From assembly GCA_019639115.1 (NCBI GenBank), contig JAHBSM010000010.1:62001-126000 (forward strand): DNA of 64,000 bases, given 5' to 3'. The position numbers were made by a program, and so were the translations under genes. The notes beneath the pieces are model-generated. The model was not told the origin of the DNA and did no database searches. It saw only the letters and a program-made list of their open reading frames with translations. The stretch is from Acidobacteriota bacterium (GTDB lineage Bacteria; Acidobacteriota; Blastocatellia; Pyrinomonadales; Pyrinomonadaceae). Shown piece after piece: positions 14,993 to 23,696 of this stretch. The stretch's first letter is position 1; each line of letters begins with the position of its first letter.

Positions 14993-17695
14993 ATGAAGCG
15001 AAAAATATACGTGCTGCCTGCCATTCTCGGGCTGGGCCTGATACTATCTGCGTCCGTACTTGCACAGTCCGGAAGCGTTTCCGGCACTGTGACCGAGTCT
15101 AGCCGCGGCCTGGCGCTCAGCGGAGCCTCGGTCCGGGTCGAAGGCTCACCGAATGTCGCGGTCACAGACGGGTCGGGAAGATTTGTTCTGTTAGGCGTAG
15201 CGGCAGGTAAGGCCAAGCTGACGGTCTCGTATCTAGGTTTCGAGGACGTGACCGAGGAAGTGACAGTGACCGCGGGCCAGACCACGACCTGGGATCCTTC
15301 GATGTCTGTCGCTGCTCAATCGTATTCGGTCACCGTCACGTCGGATGCAGATCTGACCGGACAGGCTAGAGCTCTTAACGACCAAAAGAACTCGATCAAT
15401 CAGGTCAATCTAGTCGCCGCCGACCAGATCGGAAGCTTTCCGGATCCGAATGCGGCCGAAGCGATACAACGCGTGCCGGGCATTACCGTCCAACGCGACC
15501 AAGGCGAAGGGCGGTATGTGCTTATTCGCGGCACCGAGCCTCGTCTGAGCGCGACCACGATAAACGGGGACCGCATCGGAACTACCGAGAATACGTCGCG
15601 CCAGATCCCGCTAGACACTATCCCGGCCGACCTAATGGGTGCCCTCGAGGTAACAAAGGCGTTCACGCCGGATGTGGAAGGCGATTCGATCGGCGGACGG
15701 GTGAATCTGATAACCAAGCGAGCGCCGGCCAAGCGGCAGTTCGCATTGACCATTGCTTCGGGATTCAACACCCTCGTCCGTGACGACGTAAAGAACTACA
15801 CAGGCACCTATGGCCAAAGATTCTTTGCCGGCAGGCTCGGCTTTATCGGCTCAGTTAACTTTTACAGAACCGACCGCGGTTCTCAGGATTTGGAGCCGGC
15901 ATATACTTCGACTTTTGGCTTGAACTCGGTAGATCTTCGAGATTATAGCCTAACTCGCACTAGATACGGCGGCACGTGGGACATCGATTATAGGTTCGAC
16001 GCCCGGTCTGAGATCTACTCAAGGGGCCTCGTTACCGAATATGAGGATCGCGAGCGTAGGTTCCGTATGCGTGATCTGATCTCAAACAGCCGTCTCGAAC
16101 GAACTCTGCGGCAGAGATATCACGATTCCGCTCAGGCGGCGTATTCGCTCGGGGGCCGTCACATTTTGCCGAATAACTGGACGTTGTCGTGGCGCGGATC
16201 GTTCTCGGATGCTGAGCTCAGAACGCCCTACAGGCTTGAATCGACGTTCAGGCAAAATAGCGTCACGTTCTCACCAAATGTGACCCCAAGCTCCATTGAC
16301 CGCAACAACATTCAGGCGAATCCGCTGAACCAGAACCCGAATCTTTTTAATTTCAATCAGAATGCGATCCAAAACGATAAGGGATACGAACGCAACGTGG
16401 CAGGTAATGTCGATGTCGCCGCCCCGATCAGGATCGGTAACGGTGCCTGGGGATTGTTCAAGTTCGGCGTAAAATGGCGCGATGCCAACCGAACCCGCGA
16501 TGTCGAGACATTTACGCAAACGCTCAGAACCGGAACGCTAAGGCTCGTTGATGTGGCATTTACCGGCTACAATCCGCCAGACGGGTTTCTGAACGGAAAA
16601 TATCCTGAGTTTCTCAACCTGTTTCCGGATCCCAAACTGATGATGCAGTTCAGTCGCGAGGGGACACTGTTCAACACGGTCCGCGGTGCGACCGGCGACT
16701 CCGGCAGCTATCGAGCAAAAGAACGCGTTACGGCCGGATACGCAATGCAGGAATTCTATCTTGGTGAAAAGACCACGATCCTCGGCGGCGTCCGATTCGA
16801 GTACACGGATACAAAATACGGCGCTCCACAATACAGGCTGGGGACTGGCGGTGCGGTGCTGTCGCGAGCGTTCGTGACGGGTGGCGACAAGTATCTGAGC
16901 ATTCTGCCGAGCATCCATTTTCGGCGGCAACTGTTTCAAGATACGCCTTTCCGCATCTCATACAGCCGCAGCCTTGCTCGGCCGAACTATAACAGCCTAG
17001 CTCCTTTCCAGCTCCAGGACACATCTGCATTAACGATCAACAGAGGAAATCCGGAGCTCAAGGTAACGAACGCTGACAACTTCGATGTCTCGGTCGAACG
17101 TTACTTCAAGAGTGTTGGCGTCATGTCGGCGGGCTTCTTTTACAAGCGGCTAACGAACTACATCTACACGGCGACAGAACAGCAAACGATCGGGACGGAC
17201 CTCTACCGCATTACACAGCCGATAAACGGTGCTGCTGCGAATTTGTACGGTGCCGAGTTCTCGCTGGTCAGGCGTCTGGATTTTCTGCCGGGTGTCCTTA
17301 AGGATATCGACGTTTACGCCAACTACACCTGGACACGCTCGAACGCTACGCTTCCGAGAGGCAAATTCCAATTGCCCAGCCAAGCGTCAAATATGGGCAA
17401 CGTCGCGGTCGGATACACTCGCAGCGGATTCTCGGGCAGGGTCTCGATGAATTATCAGGGCAAGCTCCCTCTAGCGATTGGCGCTACAGAGAATGACGAC
17501 AACTGGCTGGACAAACGTATCCAACTGGACTTTTCGGCCAGCCAGAGGATCACCCGGAACGTAAAGGTGTTTATCGACGTGCTCAATCTCGCGAACCAGC
17601 CGTATCGCGTATATCAGAGCCGTAACTCCAATTACGCCATACAACAGGAGATCTATAAGATCTGGGGACTGGTCGGCGTCAAGCTGAGCTTCTAG
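14993..17695 (+). CDS. TonB-dependent outer-membrane receptor with carboxypeptidase-regulatory-like N-terminal domain
   Basis: 900 residues. A signal peptide (MKRKIYVLPAILGLGLILSA) is followed by a beta-sandwich domain (about 25-105: GSVSGTVTESSRGLALSGASV ... VSYLGFEDVTEEVTV). Then comes the plug (about 125-240: SFPDPNAAEAIQRVPGITVQ, YVLIRGTEPRLSATTINGDR, DSIGGRVNLITKRA) and a long beta-barrel ending in the canonical aromatic residue (VKLSF). The plug wording is that of the TonB receptor subfamily often linked to sugar or aromatic substrates, but the substrate is not decided by sequence. No SusD-like gene is nearby. The tandem-repeat operator upstream suggests control by an OmpR/PhoB-type regulator, possibly in response to phosphate. 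Confidence 0.88.
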   Translation: MKRKIYVLPAILGLGLILSASVLAQSGSVSGTVTESSRGLALSGASVRVEGSPNVAVTDGSGRFVLLGVAAGKAKLTVSYLGFEDVTEEVTVTAGQTTTWDPSMSVAAQSYSVTVTSDADLTGQARALNDQKNSINQVNLVAADQIGSFPDPNAAEAIQRVPGITVQRDQGEGRYVLIRGTEPRLSATTINGDRIGTTENTSRQIPLDTIPADLMGALEVTKAFTPDVEGDSIGGRVNLITKRAPAKRQFALTIASGFNTLVRDDVKNYTGTYGQRFFAGRLGFIGSVNFYRTDRGSQDLEPAYTSTFGLNSVDLRDYSLTRTRYGGTWDIDYRFDARSEIYSRGLVTEYEDRERRFRMRDLISNSRLERTLRQRYHDSAQAAYSLGGRHILPNNWTLSWRGSFSDAELRTPYRLESTFRQNSVTFSPNVTPSSIDRNNIQANPLNQNPNLFNFNQNAIQNDKGYERNVAGNVDVAAPIRIGNGAWGLFKFGVKWRDANRTRDVETFTQTLRTGTLRLVDVAFTGYNPPDGFLNGKYPEFLNLFPDPKLMMQFSREGTLFNTVRGATGDSGSYRAKERVTAGYAMQEFYLGEKTTILGGVRFEYTDTKYGAPQYRLGTGGAVLSRAFVTGGDKYLSILPSIHFRRQLFQDTPFRISYSRSLARPNYNSLAPFQLQDTSALTINRGNPELKVTNADNFDVSVERYFKSVGVMSAGFFYKRLTNYIYTATEQQTIGTDLYRITQPINGAAANLYGAEFSLVRRLDFLPGVLKDIDVYANYTWTRSNATLPRGKFQLPSQASNMGNVAVGYTRSGFSGRVSMNYQGKLPLAIGATENDDNWLDKRIQLDFSASQRITRNVKVFIDVLNLANQPYRVYQSRNSNYAIQQEIYKIWGLVGVKLSF

Positions 17696-17726
17696 GTCTG
17701 TAACACAGCCTGAACTTGGGACGATC

Positions 17727-17761
17727 AGGGCATCCACACTCCAGTAGGAGTCGGGTGCCCT
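17727..17761. terminator. long hairpin between convergent genes
   Basis: Outer arms AGGGCATCC and GGGTGCCCT (one wobble pair) and inner arms ACTCC/GGAGT form a nested hairpin between the TonB receptor stop and the convergent gene. There is no T tract on either side, so termination is plausible but not certain. Confidence 0.45.
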
Positions 17762-17765
17762 AGTC

Positions 17766-18341
17766 TCATTCCGTATCGCCAGTGCTCTCCATTACGCGTC
17801 GTTTCCCTATCTCGAAACGTTCTCTGCCCGTGGCGGGCGTGCCGCGCCAGGGGCCGGTCGGCGGCTCAGGGATGTCGGCGTGAGGCTTCTGGTGTGCAAC
17901 TTCTTTGATCGGGGCAATGGCTCCCATCAGCGGCATTGGAGTGGGAGTTGGCGAGGCCAACGGCACCTGCAGCTCGCCAATTGTTGACTCTGGCCGGGCG
18001 AACATCGAAAAGACCATTATGCCGGATAAGAGTGCCAGCAAAAGTGAAGCGAACGCACCAACGTAGTGGCGCGTGCGTTGTCGAAGTGCGGCCCAGCCGA
18101 CCGGGCAGTCTTTGGTCATGACGGTACCGTCATTACGGCGAAAGTACCGCACACACATTCTGCCTTCGGTCGAGGCTAATAGCTGTTCGGCGTCGGACCT
18201 TGTCATGCCGCTCAGATTGTAAACATATTGCTCGCATTGGCCGCAGAATCTTGTTCTTTCGTCGCCATACATTTGCTCCCAATCGGCGGAGCATGGGCTT
18301 GCGACCTCGATATTGTCCAGTGGTGATGAGAATTGTGACAT
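17766..18341 (-). CDS. membrane-anchored protein with N-terminal cysteine-rich module
   Basis: Start chosen at ATG 18341 (MSQFSSPLDNIEVA), preceded by AGGAGCGGAG; the frame opens at 18362 without a ribosome site. 191 residues. The N-terminal 75 residues hold five cysteines in the order PCSADWEQM, RFCGQCEQYVYNLSGMT, RMCVRYFRR and KDCPVGW, which looks like a small metal-binding module. One membrane helix follows (ASLLLALLSGIMVFSMFA), then a Pro-rich tail of about 60 residues on the far side. Similar modules head several acidobacterial membrane proteins, but I know of no assigned function. Metal sensing or an anti-sigma-like role would be guesses. Confidence 0.55.
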   Translation of the reverse strand: MSQFSSPLDNIEVASPCSADWEQMYGDERTRFCGQCEQYVYNLSGMTRSDAEQLLASTEGRMCVRYFRRNDGTVMTKDCPVGWAALRQRTRHYVGAFASLLLALLSGIMVFSMFARPESTIGELQVPLASPTPTPMPLMGAIAPIKEVAHQKPHADIPEPPTGPWRGTPATGRERFEIGKRRVMESTGDTE

Positions 18342-18422
18342 TGGCGATCTCCGCTCCTTCATTCTTCAGCGTTGGCTGATGAAAATAGAACGGAGTTCGC
18401 CGAATGTTCTTGCGAAAGAAAG

Positions 18423-19130
18423 TTACTCGATCTCGAATTTTGCCTGGATCACATAACGAACCTTGAACGGAGTGAAGTTCAACTCACTGGGTTCCGACGC
18501 ATTAGACAATACCCCGGCACTAATGCGAACGATATTCGAGGTAGCAAAATTTGATGAAACCGGCCTGAGCTGTATCTCATCTTCGACCTCTTTTACCCAT
18601 ACAGGCTTGCCGGCCCTTTCGCCTATCGCACCTAGCAGGTACTCAGCTTTGGTCTTAGCGGCCCGCATTGCGTCGATCTTTACTTCGCGACGGATCTCGG
18701 CCATCTGCGAGTGTTCGGTATCTATCAGATCAAGCTTTGAGACGTTCAGCCGGTCGGCGAGGTCCTGAAGTCCCGCTATCTTGTTGATATCACGCAGCTT
18801 AAGACGATAGTCCTTAACGGCAAGCGTGTCACGTACTTTCTTTTGCCGTATGTATGTGGCCGCAATGTCAAAGACCGTCAGATCCTTAGCAGCATTTACG
18901 CCGATGGCTTCGAGTTCCGTCCGGAGCTGGGCCTCCTGCGTCTCTATCGTGATCTTCTGTTTGTTATCGATCCGCTCGGCGAGCGTGATCTTAAAAGTGA
19001 ATGTATCCGGCGTGACGAGTCTCTCGGCCGAACCCGAGACCTCGATGACCCGTCGCTCGGGCTTCTCCTGTGACATTGCTGCCGCCGAAAACAGGCAAAG
19101 AAATGCCGAAAAAAGTAAAAGTCTTTTCAT
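18423..19130 (-). CDS. SIMPL domain (DUF541) periplasmic protein
   Basis: 235 residues with GGAG 8 bases before ATG 19130. A signal peptide (MKRLLLFSAFLCLFSAAAMS) is followed by the SIMPL/DUF541 features: VIEVSGSAERLVTPDTFTFKITL, a long helix, DLTVFDIAATYIRQKKVRDT, DYRLKLRDINKIAGLQDLADRL, then ARAAKTKAEYLLGAIGERAGKPV-like text and a C-terminal strand. Characterised relatives (E. coli YggE, BP26) form channel-like or ring-shaped periplasmic multimers and reduce oxidative stress. Role here is inferred from family only. It lies between the cysteine-module protein and nadE, all on the minus strand. Confidence 0.82.
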   Translation of the reverse strand: MKRLLLFSAFLCLFSAAAMSQEKPERRVIEVSGSAERLVTPDTFTFKITLAERIDNKQKITIETQEAQLRTELEAIGVNAAKDLTVFDIAATYIRQKKVRDTLAVKDYRLKLRDINKIAGLQDLADRLNVSKLDLIDTEHSQMAEIRREVKIDAMRAAKTKAEYLLGAIGERAGKPVWVKEVEDEIQLRPVSSNFATSNIVRISAGVLSNASEPSELNFTPFKVRYVIQAKFEIE

Positions 19131-19184
19131 TTGGTTCTCCGGTGATTTGATTGGGAATAGTTGCCTATTTGTTGCGTCGAGAGG

Positions 19185-20846
19185 TCAATTGGATGCACGG
19201 CGGTACCGATGGGTGACGGGACGACGACGCCCGATCCCGATCGCGTTCTTGGAGATAATAAGGGTAGGAGGCAGCTGACGCCGTTTGAATTCGTTCGCCG
19301 GATGCTCGACCTTGTTAAGTATCCAATAGACCTTTTCGGGATCGTGGCCCGCGGCAATGATATCGGCAGGCGATGCCTTTTGCTCAAAATACATCCGTAA
19401 GATCGGATCCATCACCTCATACGGCGGCAGGCTATCCTGATCGAACTGATTCGGCGCGAGCTCTGCTGACGGCTTCTTGGTGATGATACTCGCCGGAATT
19501 ATCTCTCGGCCCGCCTTTTCGTTGATATAGCGAGCAACTTCCCAAACCTCGGTCTTGAGAACGTCGCCGAGAACAGCGAGCCCGCCGTTTGTGTCGCCGT
19601 ACAATGTGCAATAGCCGACGGCAAGCTCGGATTTGTTGCCAGTAGAGAGTACGAGCCTGCCTTCCGCGTTGGAAATTGCCATTAGTATGACGCCGCGGAT
19701 TCGCGATTGCATGTTCTCGGCGGCAAGCGATTCACCGCCTCGCGAAGGCTTGTCGAGTCCCATTTGTCCCAGCAGGGTCTCGAAAGCATCGGTGATCGGC
19801 TCTATTCGGCTCTCGCAGCCGAGCGTCCTGACCAGCAACTGCGAGTCGCTGATCGAGCCCTCAGAAGAGAAAGGCGAAGGCATCATTACGCAAAGCACAT
19901 TTTCGGGGCCAAGTGCTTCGCAGGCCAGCGCAGCCACCAGCGACGAGTCGATCCCGCCGCTTATCCCGATCACGGCTCGTTCGAACCGGTTCTTAACTGC
20001 ATAATCGCGAATCCCGAGCACGAGCGCACGATGGATCGATGCGATCTCGCCGCCGGTGATGCCGCGTGCGTCGGGCCGCCCGGCGTCGAGCTCGACGGTC
20101 TCAACGAACTCCTCGAACGCCGGCGCTTGGAGTATGATGTCGCCTTCTTCGTCAGCTACGAGGCTGGCGCCGTCGAATATCACTCCGTCGTTCCCGCCGA
20201 CAAGGTTGACAAAGACTATCGGCCGCCGCTGAAGTTTCGCGCGATGGGCCACCATATCGCATCGCAAACGAATCTTCCCCTTGTTGTAGGGCGATGCGTT
20301 GAGCGAAACGATAACGTCCGCACCCATAGCGAGCACCTCATCCGTTGGGTCGGTCTCGTAGAGCCGCTCGCTCCAAAATGTCTTGTCGTTCCAAAAATCC
20401 TCGCACACGACCACACCCAGTTTTATCCCGCCGATCTCAAAAAGTCGCCGGTGATCGCTTGGTTCAAAGTATCTGGGATCGTCGAAAACGTCATATTCCG
20501 GCAGCAGCGTCTTGTCCGCAAACCCGACCAACTCGCCGTTATGGATGACGGCCGCCGTGTTAAAGAGACGCCGTCCATGCGGATCGTCATTTGGACGTAT
20601 CGTGCCGACGACTGCCGTGATGCCTTCGGTCGCAGGGACGATAGCCTCAAGCGGGTCGAGCGAGCGGCCGATTATGTCGCTGTCCTGGAACCAGTCCTGT
20701 GAGGTGTATCCGTGGGTCGCGATCTCGGGGAAAACAATAAGATCGGCTCCGTCTGATCGAGCCTTCTCGATCGCTGATAGGATCTTTGCGGTATTGCCGG
20801 GCAAGTCGCCGTTAATGGTGTTTATCTGAGCGATCGTGACTTTCAT
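19185..20846 (-). CDS. nadE: glutamine-dependent NAD+ synthetase
   Basis: Start chosen at ATG 20846 (MKVTIAQINTINGD); a TTG directly before it is also in frame. 553 residues, the size of the fused two-domain enzyme. The N-terminal nitrilase-type amidase has the triad Glu41 (FPEIATHGY), Lys112 (DKTLLPEY) and Cys148 (VVCEDFW), which frees ammonia from glutamine. The C-terminal synthetase has the PP-loop SGGIDSS (296-302), then STGNKSELAVGYCTLYGD. It amidates nicotinate adenine dinucleotide to NAD+ with ATP in the cytosol. The C-terminal LILLNKVEHPANEFKRRQLPPT-like helix is typical of this type. Confidence 0.95.
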   Translation of the reverse strand: MKVTIAQINTINGDLPGNTAKILSAIEKARSDGADLIVFPEIATHGYTSQDWFQDSDIIGRSLDPLEAIVPATEGITAVVGTIRPNDDPHGRRLFNTAAVIHNGELVGFADKTLLPEYDVFDDPRYFEPSDHRRLFEIGGIKLGVVVCEDFWNDKTFWSERLYETDPTDEVLAMGADVIVSLNASPYNKGKIRLRCDMVAHRAKLQRRPIVFVNLVGGNDGVIFDGASLVADEEGDIILQAPAFEEFVETVELDAGRPDARGITGGEIASIHRALVLGIRDYAVKNRFERAVIGISGGIDSSLVAALACEALGPENVLCVMMPSPFSSEGSISDSQLLVRTLGCESRIEPITDAFETLLGQMGLDKPSRGGESLAAENMQSRIRGVILMAISNAEGRLVLSTGNKSELAVGYCTLYGDTNGGLAVLGDVLKTEVWEVARYINEKAGREIIPASIITKKPSAELAPNQFDQDSLPPYEVMDPILRMYFEQKASPADIIAAGHDPEKVYWILNKVEHPANEFKRRQLPPTLIISKNAIGIGRRRPVTHRYRRASN

Positions 20847-20866
20847 CAATGTGCCGCCCGGAGGCT

Positions 20867-21679
20867 TTACGCGTCTTCGGCGGGCTCATCGCTCGCCTTT
20901 TTTACCATCGTGAGCCTATTGCCGCGGTCGTTGTAGATCACCTCGTCCATTATATTGTAAATAAATAGAACACCGCGGCCCGAAGCTTTGAAAAGATTCT
21001 CCGGGTCGAGCGGATCGGGGATCTTATTTACATCAAATCCCTCGCCTTCGTCCTCGACCGTGAAACGGGCTTCCTTTTTAGAGATCTCAGCAGCGATCCG
21101 GACGAGCTTTGTCGAGTCAAATTTGTTGCCGTGCTTGACCGCATTCACAAACGCTTCGTCAAGAGCGACAAAAAGATTGGACTGTTCGGGTTTTATCACA
21201 CCGAGCTTTTCGACGCGTTTCATTAGGTAATCGAGTACGACGTGCATTGTAGAGATAGCACTCGGCAGCTCAAATTCGATACTCTCGTGCATTTCAGCGA
21301 CTGCTTCGATCGTATCGACGAACCGGATCTTGTAATCAAGCACCGTTGCTACGAGGTCGCGCAGCTCACCTTCGTCAAAATCGTCCCGGCGATAGTTCGC
21401 CGCACAGATCTTGAACGCCTTCACGTGCTCGCCCGCTAATGGATCGCCAACAGCCGAGGGAAGGCAGACATTTGGCGCGGGTTCAGGCCGGTCAGAGACA
21501 GACGAACCATCCACGTCAAGGTCAGTAATAACGAGGTCAAATCGTTCGATGTTATCGACGCGGAGGCCTGAATCCCGGTCCTTGGCTACTTCGATAATAT
21601 GCCCGGCATAAGAAAATACCTCTGACAGCGCAGACGCCAGGTCGTCGTGGTCGTCGATGATCAATATGTTTCGCTGCAT
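20867..21679 (-). CDS. receiver-like domain fused to RsbW/HATPase_c serine-kinase-type domain
   Basis: 270 residues from ATG 21679. The N-terminus is a response-regulator receiver start: acidic pair Asp9/Asp10 in ILIIDDHDD and a likely phosphorylation site Asp53 in LVITDLD. The usual second half of the receiver is shortened and poorly conserved, and no clear Thr/Ser switch is visible. The C-terminal half is an ATPase of the GHKL anti-sigma-kinase type: N-box DEAFVNAVKHGNK, G1 box VEDEGEGFDVNKIPDP, G2 box ASGRGVLFIYNIMDEV. RsbW-like kinases bind anti-sigma-antagonists or sigma factors, so the fusion may couple a phosphorelay to partner switching. No STAS or sigma gene is adjacent. Confidence 0.75.
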   Translation of the reverse strand: MQRNILIIDDHDDLASALSEVFSYAGHIIEVAKDRDSGLRVDNIERFDLVITDLDVDGSSVSDRPEPAPNVCLPSAVGDPLAGEHVKAFKICAANYRRDDFDEGELRDLVATVLDYKIRFVDTIEAVAEMHESIEFELPSAISTMHVVLDYLMKRVEKLGVIKPEQSNLFVALDEAFVNAVKHGNKFDSTKLVRIAAEISKKEARFTVEDEGEGFDVNKIPDPLDPENLFKASGRGVLFIYNIMDEVIYNDRGNRLTMVKKASDEPAEDA

Positions 21680-21735
21680 AGACACGGGGACCCGCAGAGG
21701 TTACGACGAAAGTCCGTATTTCGATGTTCCTGATT

Positions 21736-22674
21736 CTAGCCCATCTGATGTTGCTTCGCCAAGAATGAAGCAGACAGCATAACGAAACTGATCCATATCA
21801 GATCAGCGAGAAGCAAATGGCCGAGCTGCATCACGATCGGGCCAAGCATGAGCAGAGTTGCGGCACCAAATGCCAGTTGGATCAGCACAAGCACCGAGAG
21901 CCGATCGGACCATTTCCTGACGGCTGTATCATCGTCGGACGCTCGCCTTAACCATCCGCTCAAAAAAACGAGCCCGACGCCGATCAATATCGATGAGACC
22001 GGATGAAGAAGCCGCAGTTTGACAAGTACGTTGGACGCCGGCGAGAGGTCCTTGGCCAGGCCTTCAGCAAGCGTCTCCGACGGAAAGATCATGTTCGACA
22101 GAGCGGCTATCGATCCGCTTGTGCCTACGATGACAATTCCCACGATTCCCGCCAGGATCGCGGCCAGGTATTTCATTTCGACCCGGAACGACATAGGGCC
22201 CGCGCCCGTCGCGTAGCGGAACGTGAGCGTGAGGAACGCAAGCAGTATGAAAGTATTAAGCAGGTGGCCGGCCATCCAGAATGGCCTCGCAGCGGTAAGC
22301 GTCTCGGCCGTATTGCCCGTCAGAACGAGGCCCGCTCCCACGAGAGCTTCAGTAAGAATGAACACCACGGAACCCACGGCGGTCTTACGGATCGGCGAAC
22401 CCTTTGCGAACTTGCGAAACGCCCAGACGGCCATCATCACGACCAGCAGCAGCGCAATGAAACTCGTTACTCGATGTGAGAATTCGATGACGGTCTTCAA
22501 CTCCGGAGCCGACGGGATCACCTCGCCATGGCACGTCAGCCAATGCTGCCCGCAACCATCGCCGCTCTTTGAGGCTCGCAAAAAAACTCCCCAGAGTATC
22601 ACGACCACGTTCCATACGAGCGCAGCGAGAGTGAATCGAGCAAAACCGTTAGAACGTGCAATTCTGAAAGTCAT
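21736..22674 (-). CDS. ctaA: heme A synthase (COX15/CtaA family)
   Basis: 312 residues with eight membrane helices. The paired histidines of the two homologous four-helix halves can be seen: EFSHRVTSF and MAGHLLNTF in the first half, LLHPVSSILIG and MQLGHLLLADLIW in the second. The loop after the first helix (RASKSGDGCGQHWLTCHGEVIP) has the two cysteines found in CtaA-type enzymes. The enzyme oxidises the C8 methyl of heme O to a formyl group, giving heme A for aa3-type cytochrome oxidase. No ctaB or oxidase gene lies in the window. The gene is divergent from tlyA. Confidence 0.88.
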   Translation of the reverse strand: MTFRIARSNGFARFTLAALVWNVVVILWGVFLRASKSGDGCGQHWLTCHGEVIPSAPELKTVIEFSHRVTSFIALLLVVMMAVWAFRKFAKGSPIRKTAVGSVVFILTEALVGAGLVLTGNTAETLTAARPFWMAGHLLNTFILLAFLTLTFRYATGAGPMSFRVEMKYLAAILAGIVGIVIVGTSGSIAALSNMIFPSETLAEGLAKDLSPASNVLVKLRLLHPVSSILIGVGLVFLSGWLRRASDDDTAVRKWSDRLSVLVLIQLAFGAATLLMLGPIVMQLGHLLLADLIWISFVMLSASFLAKQHQMG

Positions 22675-22777
22675 CGAAGTGTCTGCGACGTTGCCGCAAA
22701 AATGGTCCGAACGTTAGAATAACATCTAATATTTTGCGACTGAAGCATTTCAATCCAAAAGCGTGAACCGCGACAAC

Positions 22778-23533
22778 ATGTCGATGGCTGTTGAGAAAAA
22801 GGTGCGGATCGATCAATGCCTCGTGGAACGGGGCCTGGCTCCGTCTCGTGCAAAGGCCCAGGCAATGGTGATGGCAGGCGTTGTGATCGTAAATGATCGC
22901 CGCGTTGAACGTTCGTCTGAGGCTGTGCATCCAGACGACCAGATCCGGGTCAAGGGCGAGTCGGCAGCGTCTAGGTATGTAGGCCGAGGCGGGCTGAAGC
23001 TCGAGGCTGCGTTGGATGCCTGGAAGATCGATCCGGACGGGTGGAACTGTATTGACATAGGTTCATCGACGGGCGGCTTCACGGATTGCCTGCTCCAGCG
23101 TGGAGCGTTGAAAGTTACTGCCGTCGATAGCGGCACGAACCAACTCGATTGGCGGCTGAGGAAAGACCCGCGAGTGAAGGTGATGGAAAGGACCAATGCC
23201 CGAACATTGTCCCCGCAGGATGTTGACGGCCCGTTCGATCTTGCAGTTATGGACGTATCGTTCATCTCGGTCACAAAGATCATTCCTAATCTGATGTCCT
23301 TACTCAAAAAGAACGGCAAGCTGATCGTGCTGATCAAACCTCAGTTCGAGGTCGGCAAAGGCGAGGTCGGAAAGGGCGGGATCGTAAGAGAACCTGAAAA
23401 GCACGCTCGCGTCGTAAAAGAGGTGACCGAATTTGCCGTGTCTCTCGGTCTATCGGCCGAAGGCATGATCGAAAGCCCTATAATGGGAGCAGAAGGGAAC
23501 CGGGAATTTTTAGCCTTGTATGAGCGAAATTGA
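22778..23533 (+). CDS. tlyA: TlyA family rRNA 2'-O-methyltransferase
   Basis: About 251 residues. The start is uncertain among GTG 22763, ATG 22778 and ATG 22784, and none has a good ribosome site. An S4 RNA-binding domain comes first (VRIDQCLVERGLAPSRAKAQAMVMAGVVIVN, about 6-70). The FtsJ-like methyltransferase domain follows, with ASRYVGRGGLKLEAAL, the SAM-binding IDIGSSTGGFTDCLLQRG, and VMDVSFISVTKI and LIKPQFEVGKGEVGKGGIV motifs. Family members methylate the ribose of C1409 in 16S rRNA and sometimes C1920 in 23S rRNA. The old label hemolysin is misleading. The downstream DUF5522 gene begins within its last codons. Confidence 0.9.
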   Translation: MSMAVEKKVRIDQCLVERGLAPSRAKAQAMVMAGVVIVNDRRVERSSEAVHPDDQIRVKGESAASRYVGRGGLKLEAALDAWKIDPDGWNCIDIGSSTGGFTDCLLQRGALKVTAVDSGTNQLDWRLRKDPRVKVMERTNARTLSPQDVDGPFDLAVMDVSFISVTKIIPNLMSLLKKNGKLIVLIKPQFEVGKGEVGKGGIVREPEKHARVVKEVTEFAVSLGLSAEGMIESPIMGAEGNREFLALYERN

Positions 23534-23696
23534 AGAAATTCACATAACCGCCGATGGTGAGACGTTCGTCGAAGGCCGCGATTTTTATTTCGAGGACGGG
23601 CTGATGGTCTTAACTCGCTCTTATCACGAGCGTCGAGGATATTGCTGTGACAATGACTGCAGGCATTGTCCATACGGTACCAAGATACTAGAGTAG
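23520..23696 (+). CDS. small DUF5522-like protein with CCxNDCxHCPYG motif
   Basis: 58 residues, shorter than most gene finders accept. ATG 23520 overlaps the last 14 bases of tlyA in another frame, and the stop TAG ends at 23696. The protein has a short charged start (MSEIEEIHITADGETFVEG), an aromatic FYFEDGLMVLTRSYHERRG strand pair, and ends YCCDNDCRHCPYGTKILE. The Cys-Cys-x3-Cys-x2-Cys-Pro-Tyr ending is the hallmark of the DUF5522 family, probably a zinc- or iron-binding knuckle. Its tail overlaps the convergent arsR gene by 9 bases. Function unknown. Confidence 0.75.
   Translation: MSEIEEIHITADGETFVEGRDFYFEDGLMVLTRSYHERRGYCCDNDCRHCPYGTKILE

Noticed and set aside
19707..20702. 331-codon open frame on the plus strand
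   Set aside because: It is antisense to nadE, which has all catalytic residues; GC-rich codon patterns often leave such shadow frames.
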